Positions 23,101 to 36,286 of a stretch of 64,000 nucleotides of DNA are shown piece by piece; the first letter of the stretch is position 1, and every line of letters starts with the position of its first letter. Location of the stretch: NCBI GenBank assembly GCA_001574975.1, contig KQ965745.1:248001-312000 (forward strand), given 5' to 3'. The translations under genes and the position numbers were made by a program. The stretch comes from Gonapodya prolifera JEL478 (taxonomy: Eukaryota; Monoblepharomycota; Monoblepharidomycetes; Monoblepharidales; Gonapodyaceae). The notes under the pieces were generated by a model. That model did not search any database. It saw nothing but the letters and a program-made list of their open reading frames with translations, and was not told where the DNA came from.

Positions 23101-25946
23101 GCTTCATCTTTCCTCTTGCACGTGTTAGAGCGATGATCGAACTCTCCACAACGCAGACATCTGGAAGTGAGTGTTGTGAAATTGGTGATGCCATAGCTAT
23201 TGGAAATGAGGAGCTTACCCCCCCTTCGCAATGACTTGTTGACGTAGCGTGAGCTTCTTGAATTGCCAATCTGGGATCTTGAATTGTCAATGTTTCAAGA
23301 TCCGAGTCAAACGCGACAGTGTCAGCACACGAAACCCACATCAAAACCCCCGTTGACCTTTTCTCGATCAATTGGTTCCCCACCATCGGCGAGTTTCTCG
23401 AGGTTCTCGGGTGTGTTCCCGTTCTCTGTGTATTGTAAATGAATTTTAAATTTTCTTACATTAACGCACACAAGTTTGATTGAACAACAAAAAATTACCG
23501 TTTGCAATGAGCATGCGGTCGTAAGCAAAAATCACAGTCCATCTCTTGTTTTTTCCGCGACGTGGATCCACGAGTTCCTTGTTTGGGGGGATTGCCCTTG
23601 CAATAATATGATGTTCAATATGGGGGCATCGAATCGACAAAAGCGCCAGCAACCTACTTGTCCATCGCGATGAGGTGGAACCTCATTTTGTTCTCACGGA
23701 GCTTGGTCTCGAGCTTTTGGTAATCCATACCGGGTGCCAAAAGGTACTCGCGCAACTTGTCAGCCTCCAACTTTGCTTTCTTTGGGGTAAGGGCTTTGTC
23801 CAGCGCAACAATCTATGAAACCATAGATTCAAGATGATGATTTACAATATTATCACGTCGAAATGGAACGCACCTTCTTCCACAGTTTTTCAGCCTCTTC
23901 TTCGCTGAGTTCTTGATTAGGTGAAAGTTCGGGCTACATGTACGCAAATAAATAAACCGTAGAGTCAAAAGAGTTCGCAGAACTTACTTCAGTCGGCTGC
24001 TCTGCTTCCACGCCTGGAAGCTGTGATTTGTTCAATGGAATGTGAGAGGCAAAAGAAACAATGAGATCGAATGCTCACATCTCCTCCTGTCTCCGTTTCT
24101 CCTCTTAATGACCTCATTATGCCTTCAGCTTCCTCTGGTGGCTTGTCCACAACATTCCACAACCCTCCGTCCCCTCCAGTCTCCGCGACCGACGTACTTC
24201 TACCACCCCAGCCCCTACCTCCGCCACTCCCCTGTGTCCGCTCACTCGCCCCTCCCCAGCCTCCGCTCCCAGCACTCTGTTCCGGAGTGGCACCCCCACC
24301 TGCCTTCATGGCAGGCTCTGTTACCGGGGGGATGTTTGAAGATCCATCAGACTCCGTGCCGTTATCTTCACCACCCCAAACGGCGTTGTTTGAGTCGGTA
24401 GGACTGCTTGGTGAGACGTTTGTCTCGATCGCAGCGCTTGGCTCTGCATCTCCAGGTGCGTCGGAAGCCACAAGAGGCGAAGAAGCTCCTTCCTTCTCAA
24501 GATCTTGACCAAACATGGCGGGAACACGGGCCTGAGCCTCATTTCCGGTATCTATGACCAGTGTGTCCTTGCTCTCCAGACCGTTGTCGTCGTTTTGTGT
24601 GGCAGTGACTTCTTCGATGTTGCTGATCCTAGTGTTGGTGCTTTCGCCAACTTCTTCCAAGTCCCGTGTCGCGACGTCTACCTCACTTCCAAATATGCCC
24701 GCAAGATACCCAGCCGCTGAAACTAAAGCTGTGCCGAGTGGGACGGACGTTGGTGGAGGAGGCGGGGGTGCAGGGGGCAGAGGAGGAGGAGGAGGAGGCC
24801 GAGATTGCTGCAAGTAAACGGTTGATGAATTTAGATATCGATGGCTCTCAATTCTAGGGGAGCCCGTACCTGTGTCTCGGACAAGGCGGAATCTTGAGAT
24901 GGAGGTGCCACATGTTCGGCCGTTACGACTTGGCTTGGCGCTTCTTCATCTACGCTGCCCGAAAGCTGATCATGTGGTGCAACGTGTTGGCGAGGAGGCG
25001 AGGGAGGAGGCTAAGAGGTCGAAAAGGGAAGTTGGACAGAGGTACTTTAGTTTCGGTATAAGTTGCCTCGACGAAAGACACACACCGTCTGCAGCTCCGC
25101 GACACCATGAGCTTGCAGGGTTTCAACAGGTTGTGCGTGTTGTAAGTCGAGCTGTTGATCTTGAGAGGCTCCCTCGGTCGAGTGGGCCTTGTCGATCGCA
25201 CTCTTCCCTTCCGTGGGTGCGTCCACGGTTGAGAGCTCAAATTCTGACGCTGCCGGGGCGAGAGCATGGATTACGTTGTTTGCGACGCCCTGTTGAGAGA
25301 GTTCGTAATGAGGAACCTGATATAAGTATCATCGCAAAACTATGCAATGCGAATGCGATCGAGAGTAAAACCGCACACATTCCTTTCACGCGACGAGCAA
25401 CTGTGCTCTTCATGCTCTAACTAAAGAGCCCTCACGGTGCATCGCGAAACACCGCGGAAATCACCGTCCACTGATCCAACGATATACTCACATCTTCCAA
25501 GACCGTTTCTTCACTGGGCTTGGTGGTCCACGTTCCATCAACAATGTACTTGTACTTGATGGGACCGGCCTTGCAGAGTGACGCGGGTTGAAGAAAAAAG
25601 ACAGTAAGCGCACGGTCCACCCAATTTCAGAAAACGTGAACGAACCTTTTTTATCTCAACCTCCACCGAGTACACGCCACTGGGCTGCTTTTTGAGAGCG
25701 TGCTGCTGCCTGTTTAGATTTGAAGGTTGCGGTCATATTGCAGAAAACCAACTAGGATCGGAACCCAAACGCAAACTTACCATCCGTCCCAATCACCCAC
25801 AACCGCCACGGTCCCGGCGTCCTCCCTCCAGTCAAACTAAATCATTGGAAAAGTATCGAAATGGTGTTAGGTTGCGCAAGTTGGACCAGTTTGGAACGCT
25901 TACGTACCGTCACCTTTTGTGACGTCGGTCCGGACTGGTCCGTCAT
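20113..25946 (-). CDS. CBM48 + Gly/Trp-rich + 14 CCHC zinc-knuckle protein
   Basis: Thirty-six exons keep one frame for 1,178 residues: 25946-25908, 25836-25781, 25709-25646, 25569-25492, 25289-25086, 25010-24870, 24807-24079, 24020-23988, 23933-23874, 23812-23658, 23596-23499, 23425-23358, 23277-23219, 23160-23101, 23038-22998, 22941-22915, 22856-22800, 22742-22229, 22173-22040, 21980-21965, 21906-21871, 21816-21790, 21726-21697, 21642-21616, 21553-21363, 21302-21231, 21173-21083, 21021-21004, 20942-20885, 20826-20799, 20741-20713, 20649-20639, 20569-20554, 20496-20472, 20417-20333, 20272-20113. Residues about 14-86 form a CBM48/AMPK-type glycogen-binding domain (AVVGDWDGW, KYKYIVDGTW, GVANNVI). 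A proline tract follows, then Gly/Trp-rich segments, a module of unknown function at about 438-595, knuckles 1-2 at 596-629, more GW sequence at about 657-828, knuckles 3-14 at 867-1142 and an RGG-like tail. RNA or single-stranded nucleic acid binding is inferred. Two adjacent genes remain possible. Confidence 0.75.
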
Positions 25947-26492
25947 TCGTGGTGTTGTTCTTGCAGAACGATGGATGCTTGTAGCCTGGATTGAGACGCG
26001 TGGCCTTTGTCGGTGATATGGTGGCACGTGGTGTTTCGTAAAAGGAAGGGTCAGCTCAACAGGCGATCACACCGCAACCGAGACGCTTTTCTCCCTGCAA
26101 AGACCCATTTCCGATATGTTTCCACATCTCCTTTTGTCCTCCTGTCCGTCCATCCTCGCTGATCCCGATCCAACGACACTTCTTTTGACGTCACCCCAAA
26201 GACAACGTAACCACCTCACCTGCTGCTTCCGTCTGTGCTGTGTGCACCTTCACTGTGTCGATCCAGCGGGCGGAGAGCGAGCACGTGTCGGTTGTTCCCT
26301 TTCACGTGTCTTTTCGCGAAGGAGAAAAAGTGGTGTTTTTATTCCCACAAAGTGTAGGCATTGGTGACGTCCAATCTTTGCATGATTTCGTAATTAATTG
26401 ATTCCTCAAGCGAATATCACTCTTTTAAAGATCAATTATATCGGTTTCGCATACAAAAAATTAGAAAATTATATTGGTGGGAGCGTATACGA
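25947..26492. promoter_or_regulatory. promoter of the zinc-knuckle gene, with a CRE-type palindrome
   Basis: These 546 bp lie between the ATG of the zinc-knuckle gene (25946) and the stop of the ABCG gene. A perfect TGACGTCA palindrome, the binding site of CREB/ATF-type bZIP factors, sits at 26186-26193, about 240 bp upstream of the ATG. The same octamer also occurs at 31443-31450 inside an intron, so one occurrence is weak evidence. The part next to 26493 is AT-rich and is probably the ABCG 3' UTR. Confidence 0.35.
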
Positions 26493-29400
26493 TCAGGACA
26501 GCTTGTGCTTCGTGCCAGTGGTTCCAAAGTGAACGAACACCACTCCCAGAATAATGCTCGCACCAACAAATCCACACTGAATTGCCATGTTCTTCCCTGT
26601 TAGTCATCAGCAAGTCAAGAAGCCGTTTTCCAACGTTAAATTACGAAACACGTTTTACTAAAAGTCAAAACGTTCTACTCACAAAAGTCGGGCAGGATGC
26701 ACATGTCGGGATTCACAGAAGCGGAGGTTGTTTCAAGGCTGATTTTTGGCGGAAATTCGGAGAATGCTGCTTGACCCCACATGCACAGCTGCAACGAGAC
26801 CCTTTAGAAAATTTTACTCCACCCGAGATAAGGTGACCAATACATACCGCATACTGCGACGGGACAATAGCTGCAAACAAACGATAAATAAATTACTTTG
26901 AGTTTGCTGACGAGAAGAGACTCGATACTGACCTTTAATCCACGGGAGAAGCTTGTTGACGCTCGCAAAGTATCCGCAAAAGATCTGGCACGCAATGGTG
27001 AGCACTGCCGTGAGAGATCGGCAGATGACATGGTTTGGTGCCACGGCGCCTGTGAAGAACACGGTGTGAATACGAGAAACATTTAGGATCTACCGATGGT
27101 GATCAGACTGACCTAACGCCAGCCCGACATTCGTGAACAGTATGCTTCTCGCAAAAAAACTATGAGAAAGAGACGTTTCAGCGCTTCGACGAAGTCGCCA
27201 CTCACCACAACACGACCTGGGACAACATGGTGATGCCGAGGTTATCAAAGCTCACCGTCCCGTAGAAAATAACCAGCTCGATCGCGGCGAAGAAGGCGTA
27301 GTAGGGCGCGTACACCGCCGAAGCGGCGACGAAGAGCGTCGAGCTGCGGTACATTCTGGCGGCTGTGAGGGGGCGTCACGGGGTGCGTTAGGGTGCGGTA
27401 CGGAGTGTGAAAGAGGGGAAGAGGACGCACCTCGTTCGCGTTTGAAGACTTTGCGGTTCTCTAGGAATACGACGACGGGATCTGCGAGGAATGAGTACAC
27501 GCATGCGGTTTCGTAGGAGATGAGGAAGCCGAGGCTGGTCGGAAGGACCGCTGTTAGGAACACGAAGTTTTGTGTTTTTGTGCCAACCTCAAGAAAGCAC
27601 TCACAAACTCAAAACCCCGTCCAGCGTCGATTTTTCAATCCTCCAGAACGCAAGCGAGAGGAGCAAACACGTCACGACCAAGACCGCGACTTGTAGGGAC
27701 GAGACGAGATTCTGTTACATCGGAATCACCGATCTCTCGCCGCGTGAACGCGACGCATACCTCGCGCAATATGAAGCGACGTGTTGCGCACAACAAGGCG
27801 CCAATTCAACTTGACGAGTTCCGCGAACTCCACAAACAGCGAGTGCGAGTACGTGGACTCGTGCGGCCCGGTAGGGGCGTACTCGACACGGAGTGTTCCT
27901 TCACGGGACAATGGGCAGGTTAGCATTTCTCCACTCCATACTCCCGAAGCCACAGGTGTATGACGCAACCGCCAACCGCCGACAACACACCGTCATCATC
28001 ACTCGCCGCCTTCACCCCCGCCCCCGCCGCGCTGGTCCACTCCTTCTGCAGATTGGCGATCCTCGCGCGGCTCTCCTCAAGCTGCGCGGGCGTCCTGTAA
28101 TCGGGCGTCGAGATATCGAGCCAGTAGTCCGAGGGGTTCATGAGACTGCCCTTCATCTCAAACCCTCGCTTTGCGAAATACATCGTGGCGTCACTCGCGG
28201 CGCCAAAGAACACCACGCGGCCGCAACTCAGGACGATGATCTTATCAAACAGCCCAAGGATGTTTTCGCGCGGTTGGTGGATCGTGACGATGGAGATTGT
28301 GCGGGACCGCGCGGTGATGGAGCGCATGTATTCCATGGTTTGTAGGGCGGTGAAGCTGTCGAGGCCCGTTGTGATTTCGTCGCAGAAGAGGACGCGCGGG
28401 CTCGAGAGCAGCTCGAGCGCGACGGAGAGGCGTTTGCGCTCGCCCGTGGAGATGTTGCGTACTAGCGTGTCGCGGGAGGGAAGGAGACCGAGCTGGTGTT
28501 GTGTGTGCGGAGTGGGTTGGGGAAGGTGGAGATGGTGGGGGACCTCATGACTACACGTTTTGCTTGAAATACTCTCGCTCAGCGCTGTCCCGCTTTGACC
28601 TGGAAGTCCTCGCTCCGCTCCGCTCTCGGAACTTACCTGTTGGAGCACCTCATTAGCCCGCTCGGCCTTCTTAGCCGCGGAGCCCCTGACTTTAAGCGTG
28701 GTCGTGTAGTCCACGGTCTCCCCGACGGTAAGGTTCATGTGGAACTCGTCGCCCTGCTCCACTAGAGGGAGAGGAAGGGTTTAATGGTGTCGGTCAGTAC
28801 GAGTACGAGTAGGAGTTAGTGTCCGGGTATCGGTGAGACGTCAGTACGAGCGTACCCTCGACCACTCAACACAGCTCAACACCCACCGAACCCGTACTCC
28901 CTCGGCCACGTTGCGGGGTTGCGCAGGTCGTCGTTGAACAAGACTTGCCCGGCAATGTCTCCCCCGCTGAGACGGCCGCTGAGCGTGTTGAGGAGTGTGG
29001 TTTTCTGAAAGATGGGGTGGGGGTGGGCGGTGGAGGAGAGGAAGGGCAACGGAAGTGTTTCGAGCGACTGTGTCAACGCGTGCCAGCAGAAGTGGAGAAT
29101 ACGCCTCCTGGTGGTCTGACTCCTCGGTCAGCGCTTCGTGGTTAGGCCTCGGAGGCAATATGCGCTCCGCGCTGAATCACTTGCGCTTCGCGCCGTATAT
29201 CTCGCCTCCGGGGGACAGTCTCGGTCAGCGCTATCGCGCTTAAGCCTCCGTCGGTCGCAAGTTGGCCTACTCACTCCAGACCCAGACCCCCCCAGAATCC
29301 CGAGCAGTTCACCTAACGATCACCGCGCGTGTGTTTCAGGATCACAAATGCGGATATGCAACGGTGAAGGGTGTGTAGGTTGGATATACATATCTCCCCA

Positions 29401-29662
29401 GCGGAAGGTAACGCCGCGGGGTCCGCGCGGACTTACCTGCCGACACGGCGCCCGAGATCCCCTCGATGAGCTTTTTCCCCTTGATTGCGTACCCGAGTGC
29501 ATCCCATCGTAGCGTCGCACTGGGATCTGCGCCGGGCGCATCGGGTACAGCGAGCTTTGTGGGGTGTGGAAGGTGAAGCGGAGCCGACAGGGATGAGCGG
29601 GCGGAACGCAACAGCAGCAAGCGTACCTCGTAGGACTTGAGTAGGGGAGTTGCGGAGTCCAT
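26493..29662 (-). CDS. ABCG-family half-transporter
   Basis: Fifteen exons (29662-29627, 29554-29437, 29312-29275, 29004-28887, 28761-28637, 28492-27991, 27898-27761, 27689-27609, 27550-27431, 27362-27206, 27159-27113, 27049-26933, 26870-26848, 26788-26683, 26596-26493) give 609 residues. The nucleotide-binding domain comes first, as in ABCG proteins. Walker A is ILGGSGSGKTTLL, assembled across an intron; the signature is NISTGERKR, Walker B VLFCDEITTGLDS and the H-loop VTIHQPR. The membrane half starts after ELVKLNWRLVVRN, with helices such as VAVLVVTCLLLSLAFW and a last helix FVGASIILGVVFVHFG near the C-terminus. The signature and Walker B differ slightly from the usual VSGGERKR and DEPTTGLDS, and the linker before the signature is short. 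The substrate is unknown. Exon 8's donor is GTTTGT, chosen because it keeps the frame. Confidence 0.85.
28574..28611 (+). repeat. intronic 35-40 bp element, copy 1
   Basis: CTCGCTCAGCGCTGTC..., in the intron between exons 5 and 6 of the ABCG gene. It resembles the copies at 29122, 29220 and, inverted, 31083. Confidence 0.5.
29122..29152 (+). repeat. intronic 35-40 bp element, copy 2
   Basis: CTCGGTCAGCGCTTCG... with GTTAGGCCTC, in the intron between exons 3 and 4 of the ABCG gene. Confidence 0.5.
29220..29250 (+). repeat. intronic 35-40 bp element, copy 3
   Basis: CTCGGTCAGCGCTATCGCGC then TTAAGCCTC, in the same ABCG intron as copy 2. Confidence 0.55.
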
Positions 29663-29934
29663 GGGAACGGGTCGTGCGTTGGGCGTGGGTGATAGGGCCG
29701 GTTGATGGGGAAGATCGGTATGTGTTCATTTTTTGACGGCCAAGTAGTCGAGGCTACTTGAGTTGTAAGTCCCGCGCCCGCATCTGCCTACTACCGCGAC
29801 AAAACACACAGAAAAAGGGGAGTGGCGACTTACCCGAGCGTGCACATGAACTCGAATGCGAACAGATCGCTGTGGGGTGCGTCGCGGCTAATCCCCTTTG
29901 TCCGCCTCGGCTTGGCCACAGCACACTCCCCCCA
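29663..29934. promoter_or_regulatory. divergent promoter, ABCG / ABHD13-like
   Basis: These 272 bp separate the start codons of two genes that point away from each other, so they must contain or overlap both promoters. No recognisable site was identified. Confidence 0.5.
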
Positions 29935-32427
29935 ATGCCCGAGTTCGTGTCCGCTGTGCAGAACATTGCGTTTCTTGCGCTGGTTGCGGGCGGCGGTATT
30001 GTCACGCTGCTCTACGTGTTTCAGCGCTCGCTCATATACCCTGGTGACTGCCCTCTCCCCTCTCCCTTGCTCGCCTACACCACCCGCACTCACTCCCTCC
30101 CCCACTCATTCCCACCCCATCCCATCCCGCACTTACCCCCCTCCAGCGTCAATCCCCGCAGGCTCGCGCACATCGGTCGCGAAGCCATCCGACTTTTCCA
30201 TCCACAGATGGCACGACCTCACCCTCACAGCGTCCGACGGCGTCAAGGTCCGCGCCTATCTCATATGGGGCTCCGGTGCATCCGACGACCGCAAGTCGCG
30301 TGTTGACCAGGCGCTTGTGCAGGAAACGTCGGAGGACGGACTCAGGTGGAGGGCCGGTGCAGATCGAATGTCAACTGCTCCGGCGACGGATGCCAAGGTG
30401 GCCCCCTATGGCGACTTTTCAGAGACCACGATTGTTTTCTTTCATGTGAGTGTGGGCGAGCGCAGTGAGCGCCGAGGCCCTAGCGCCCCTAGGCCCTGTC
30501 CGCGGACCGAGCGAGTCTGCTAGAGACAACACATGGAGGGACACATTCAATGTGTCTCGCCAACGTAGCGAACGAGGGTGGAGGACCAACAAATGGAACG
30601 ACACATAGCAGTGGCTATCGTCAACGTGGAGAACGAGCGTGGAGGATCAAAACATGGAACGACGCGTTCAGTGTCTCTCGCAACGGTGTGGTGGACGAGC
30701 GTGGAGGATCATCAAATGGAATACCACCAGACACCAACCAACCACTCCCACTCCCACCCACATCCCCCCCATCCCCCCCAGGCCAACGCCGGCAACGTCG
30801 GCCACCGCCTCCCCATCTTCGCCTTCCTCCCGCGCCTTCTCCGCCCGGCCCCCAACGTGCTCATGCTGTCCTACCGGGGGTATGGCCTCTCCGAGGGCAC
30901 GCCCTCCGAGGACGGAATCGTGCGCGACGCGGACGCGGCGGTCGAGTACGTCAGGGGGCATCCGTGGTTGAGGGAGAGTGCGGTCGTGGTGTATGGGCAG
31001 AGTATTGGGGGGGCGGTGGGTGTTGCGTGGCGGGCGGGGGGTGGAGGGTGGAGGATGGAGGATGGAGGACGGAGGACGGAGGGAGGACTCGAGGTCTAAG
31101 GGCGATTGCGCTGACCGAGCGCGGAGGCGGAGGCAAAGGAGTCGTGAAGTGAAGCGGCATACTCTCTCGGAGCAGAACGAGGCCCAAGTGCGATAGCAGT
31201 GCTTCTCACGCTCACTCGTGTGACTGGCGACGGACGTGCTCGTTCTTTTCACCCTCACGTGACTGGCGACGGACGAGCTGAATAAGGTTTCTCATCGTCG
31301 TCGCTCCCGCTCACTCCACAGGTCGCGCTTCGCACGGCCGCGCGGCATCCGGACGTCATCCGCGGCGTCATCCTCGAGAACACGTTTGCCAGTCTGGTGC
31401 GTTGAGCCGTTGACCTACCCTACCCTTGCCTCCTTCCCTTCCTGACGTCACTCCCTTCCTCCTTCCCCGTTCCACCTTCGTTTCCTTTCCCGATTCCCGC
31501 CTCCTGATTCCCAAATCCGGTTCATTTCACTTATACACATTGTTATCTGCTGCCCACTTCGTCCCAATCTCACTCCCATCCCACCTCCATCCACTCCAAA
31601 CCCGGTCGAACACAACCCACCCACTCATCCACCGCCCCGACTCACACGCCGCCAGCCGACCCTCGTCCCCCACGTCCTCCCCCTCCTACGCCCCCTCGCC
31701 GGGCTCCTACCTTCCCTCCTCTACGACACCTGGCAATCCCACGCCGCACTCACCTCCATCCCCGCCTCCACGCCCGTGCTGTTCCTGTCCGGGTCCAGGG
31801 ACGAGCTCGTCCCACAGAGCCAGATGAAGACGCTGTGGCGCGCGGGACTTGCGAGGTCGGGCAAGGGCGAGAAGGGCGGGTCGGAGTCGGAGGGAACGGG
31901 TGCCGGAGCAGGCGCAGGAGGTGCGGCGGGGGAGAAAAAGGACCCCGTGCAAGTGTGGCGCGAGTTCGCGAACGGAACGCATAATGATACGTTGATGCAG
32001 GAAGGGTATTTCAGGGGTGAGTGGTTTCGTTTCCGCTCGTCCGCCCGACCGCGGGAGGTGCGGTTCGTGTAATCTCACGGTTGTTGCTTCCTACACCGCA
32101 CACGTTCCCTCGTCATGTGTGCTCGCCGCACGCGGACCCCACGCTCCCGCCCCACGCCGGCTCCTCGCCTCGCCTGCTCAACCCATGCTATCCCACGCCA
32201 CGTCTCCCCGACCCACAACCCACGCCGTCCCTCGCCGCTTTTGTGCGCCAGAACTCGCACTCTTCTACCACCACCACGTGCACTCTCTCTCCTCGCCGCC
32301 CGCGCCCGTATACCTCGCCGGGAGTGGTTATCCTCGGCTGGTGCGGCTGGCGCAAGACGGCTCGGTGGAACGGTGGAGCGACGCAACGGACGTGGAGCAG
32401 GTCGGCGTGTCTGTGGCGCGGAGATGA
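29935..32427 (+). CDS. ABHD13: ABHD13/Bem46-like membrane-anchored hydrolase
   Basis: Six exons (29935-30043, 30147-30445, 30782-31015, 31322-31396, 31656-32016, 32252-32427) give 417 residues. A single N-terminal helix (IAFLALVAGGGIVTLLYVF) followed by QRSLIYP is the family's type II membrane anchor. The hydrolase core shows FHANAGNVGHRLP (oxyanion loop), LSYRGYGLSEG, and the nucleophile motif GQSIGGAV with Ser near 210. Later come VILENTFASL, LSGSRDELVP (Asp near 288) and ANGTHNDT (His near 348). A Gly/Glu-rich insertion of about 40 residues sits between the Asp and His motifs, and the C-terminal 57 residues are longer than in animal ABHD13. The physiological substrate is unknown. Introns 2 and 3 are unusually long and repetitive. 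Confidence 0.88.
30533..30720 (+). repeat. 61-bp tandem repeat in intron 2 of the ABHD13-like gene
   Basis: Three tandem units begin ATGGAGGG (30533), ATGGAACG (30593) and ATGGAACG (30654), with a fourth start at 30715. Each contains TCAACG or CAACG and ends GAACGAGCGTGGAGGATCA or close to it. The period is 60-61 bp. Confidence 0.7.
31038..31092 (+). repeat. GGAGGATGGAGGAC simple repeat
   Basis: A run of seven-base GGAGGAT/GGAGGAC units lies in intron 3 of the ABHD13-like gene, next to the inverted intronic element. Confidence 0.6.
31083..31119 (-). repeat. intronic 35-40 bp element, copy 4 (inverted)
   Basis: The minus strand reads CTCGGTCAGCGCAATCGCCC then TTAGACCTC, in an intron of the plus-strand ABHD13-like gene. 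Relative to its host gene it has the same orientation as copies 1-3. Confidence 0.55.
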
Positions 32428-32651
32428 AGGGGGGGCGCTTCGGTTATAGAATTTGTAAACCTATCTCATTCGTGGAACACTATGTATTTGCCTGGGCGCA
32501 TCCATGCAAAGTTTTCTACACCATTGCTAAAATTATGCTCCCGTCCGCTCCGATCGATCCAACCTCCAAATAAACTCGCGCAATATACACTACAGGCCGC
32601 TCCAAAACCAACCGAACCCACACACCCCGCGCCGTGCTCGCCCGCGCGGCT

Positions 32652-35682
<3,031 letters not shown>

Positions 35683-36286
35683 CTACAAGCAGAAGTAACA
35701 GAATGAAGATGACATAGAGTGGATCGTGAGCTGCGGGTCTCGAAAACCCGGATTTACTGCGTACCTTTGAATATTCACGTGGATTCGGGGTGAGTGTGGT
35801 TCAGTTTCCAAGAAATCACGAATAAAAGTCGAATTTTGTCGGGATGAGTGGAGTTGATAGGTTGATTTGAAGAATTTGACGGCAATGCGGGCAGAATTCG
35901 AGCAGATTTGAGGTCCAGTAGTGCTATAGAAGGGCGTCTTCGGGCTTTCAGCCACGTCTGGCGAGCGATTGGTTTGGGTTGTGTTTGGAATGGAACGAAG
36001 TGGGGTTGCAGTTCTGCCCTTCCAAACACTTTACACAAAATCACCCCGCTCTATTAAAATTTTCTCCTCAAAACGATTGCAGAACAAAGCTTGGCTACTT
36101 CGATTTATTTTAGAATGGGATGCTGCGTCTGTTTCTTGGACCATCAAATGCACCCAAAAAGTGTCGAACCTGTGATTAGCATAAGAGCTCTCCATATAGT
36201 GTCAATAATGGTTGGCCAAATTGGTGGTGCTGGCCACTGCAACTCTCACTGAGCCGCGTCGAATCATTTCAGCATCATTCTCAACG
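35683..36286. promoter_or_regulatory. divergent promoter, MCM7 / MAD2
   Basis: This 604-bp gap lies between divergent start codons. Several short frames cross it but none is convincing. It should include both promoters and 5' UTRs. I did not find a clear MluI cell-cycle box (ACGCGT) in it. Confidence 0.5.

Noticed and set aside
27222-27255. A 39-nt intron in the ABCG gene starting at a GTGAGC
   Set aside because: It would be too short, and reading through gives good membrane-segment sequence (VSFDNLGITMLSQVVL), so the segment was kept as exon.
31443-31450. Second TGACGTCA palindrome
   Set aside because: It lies inside an intron of the ABHD13-like gene, so it is not called a promoter element. 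It also lowers confidence in the copy at 26186.
35725-35765. tRNA-like stem near the MCM7 5' end
   Set aside because: The GGTCTCGAAAACCC stretch lacks the cloverleaf arms and conserved tRNA boxes; it is 5' UTR or promoter sequence.
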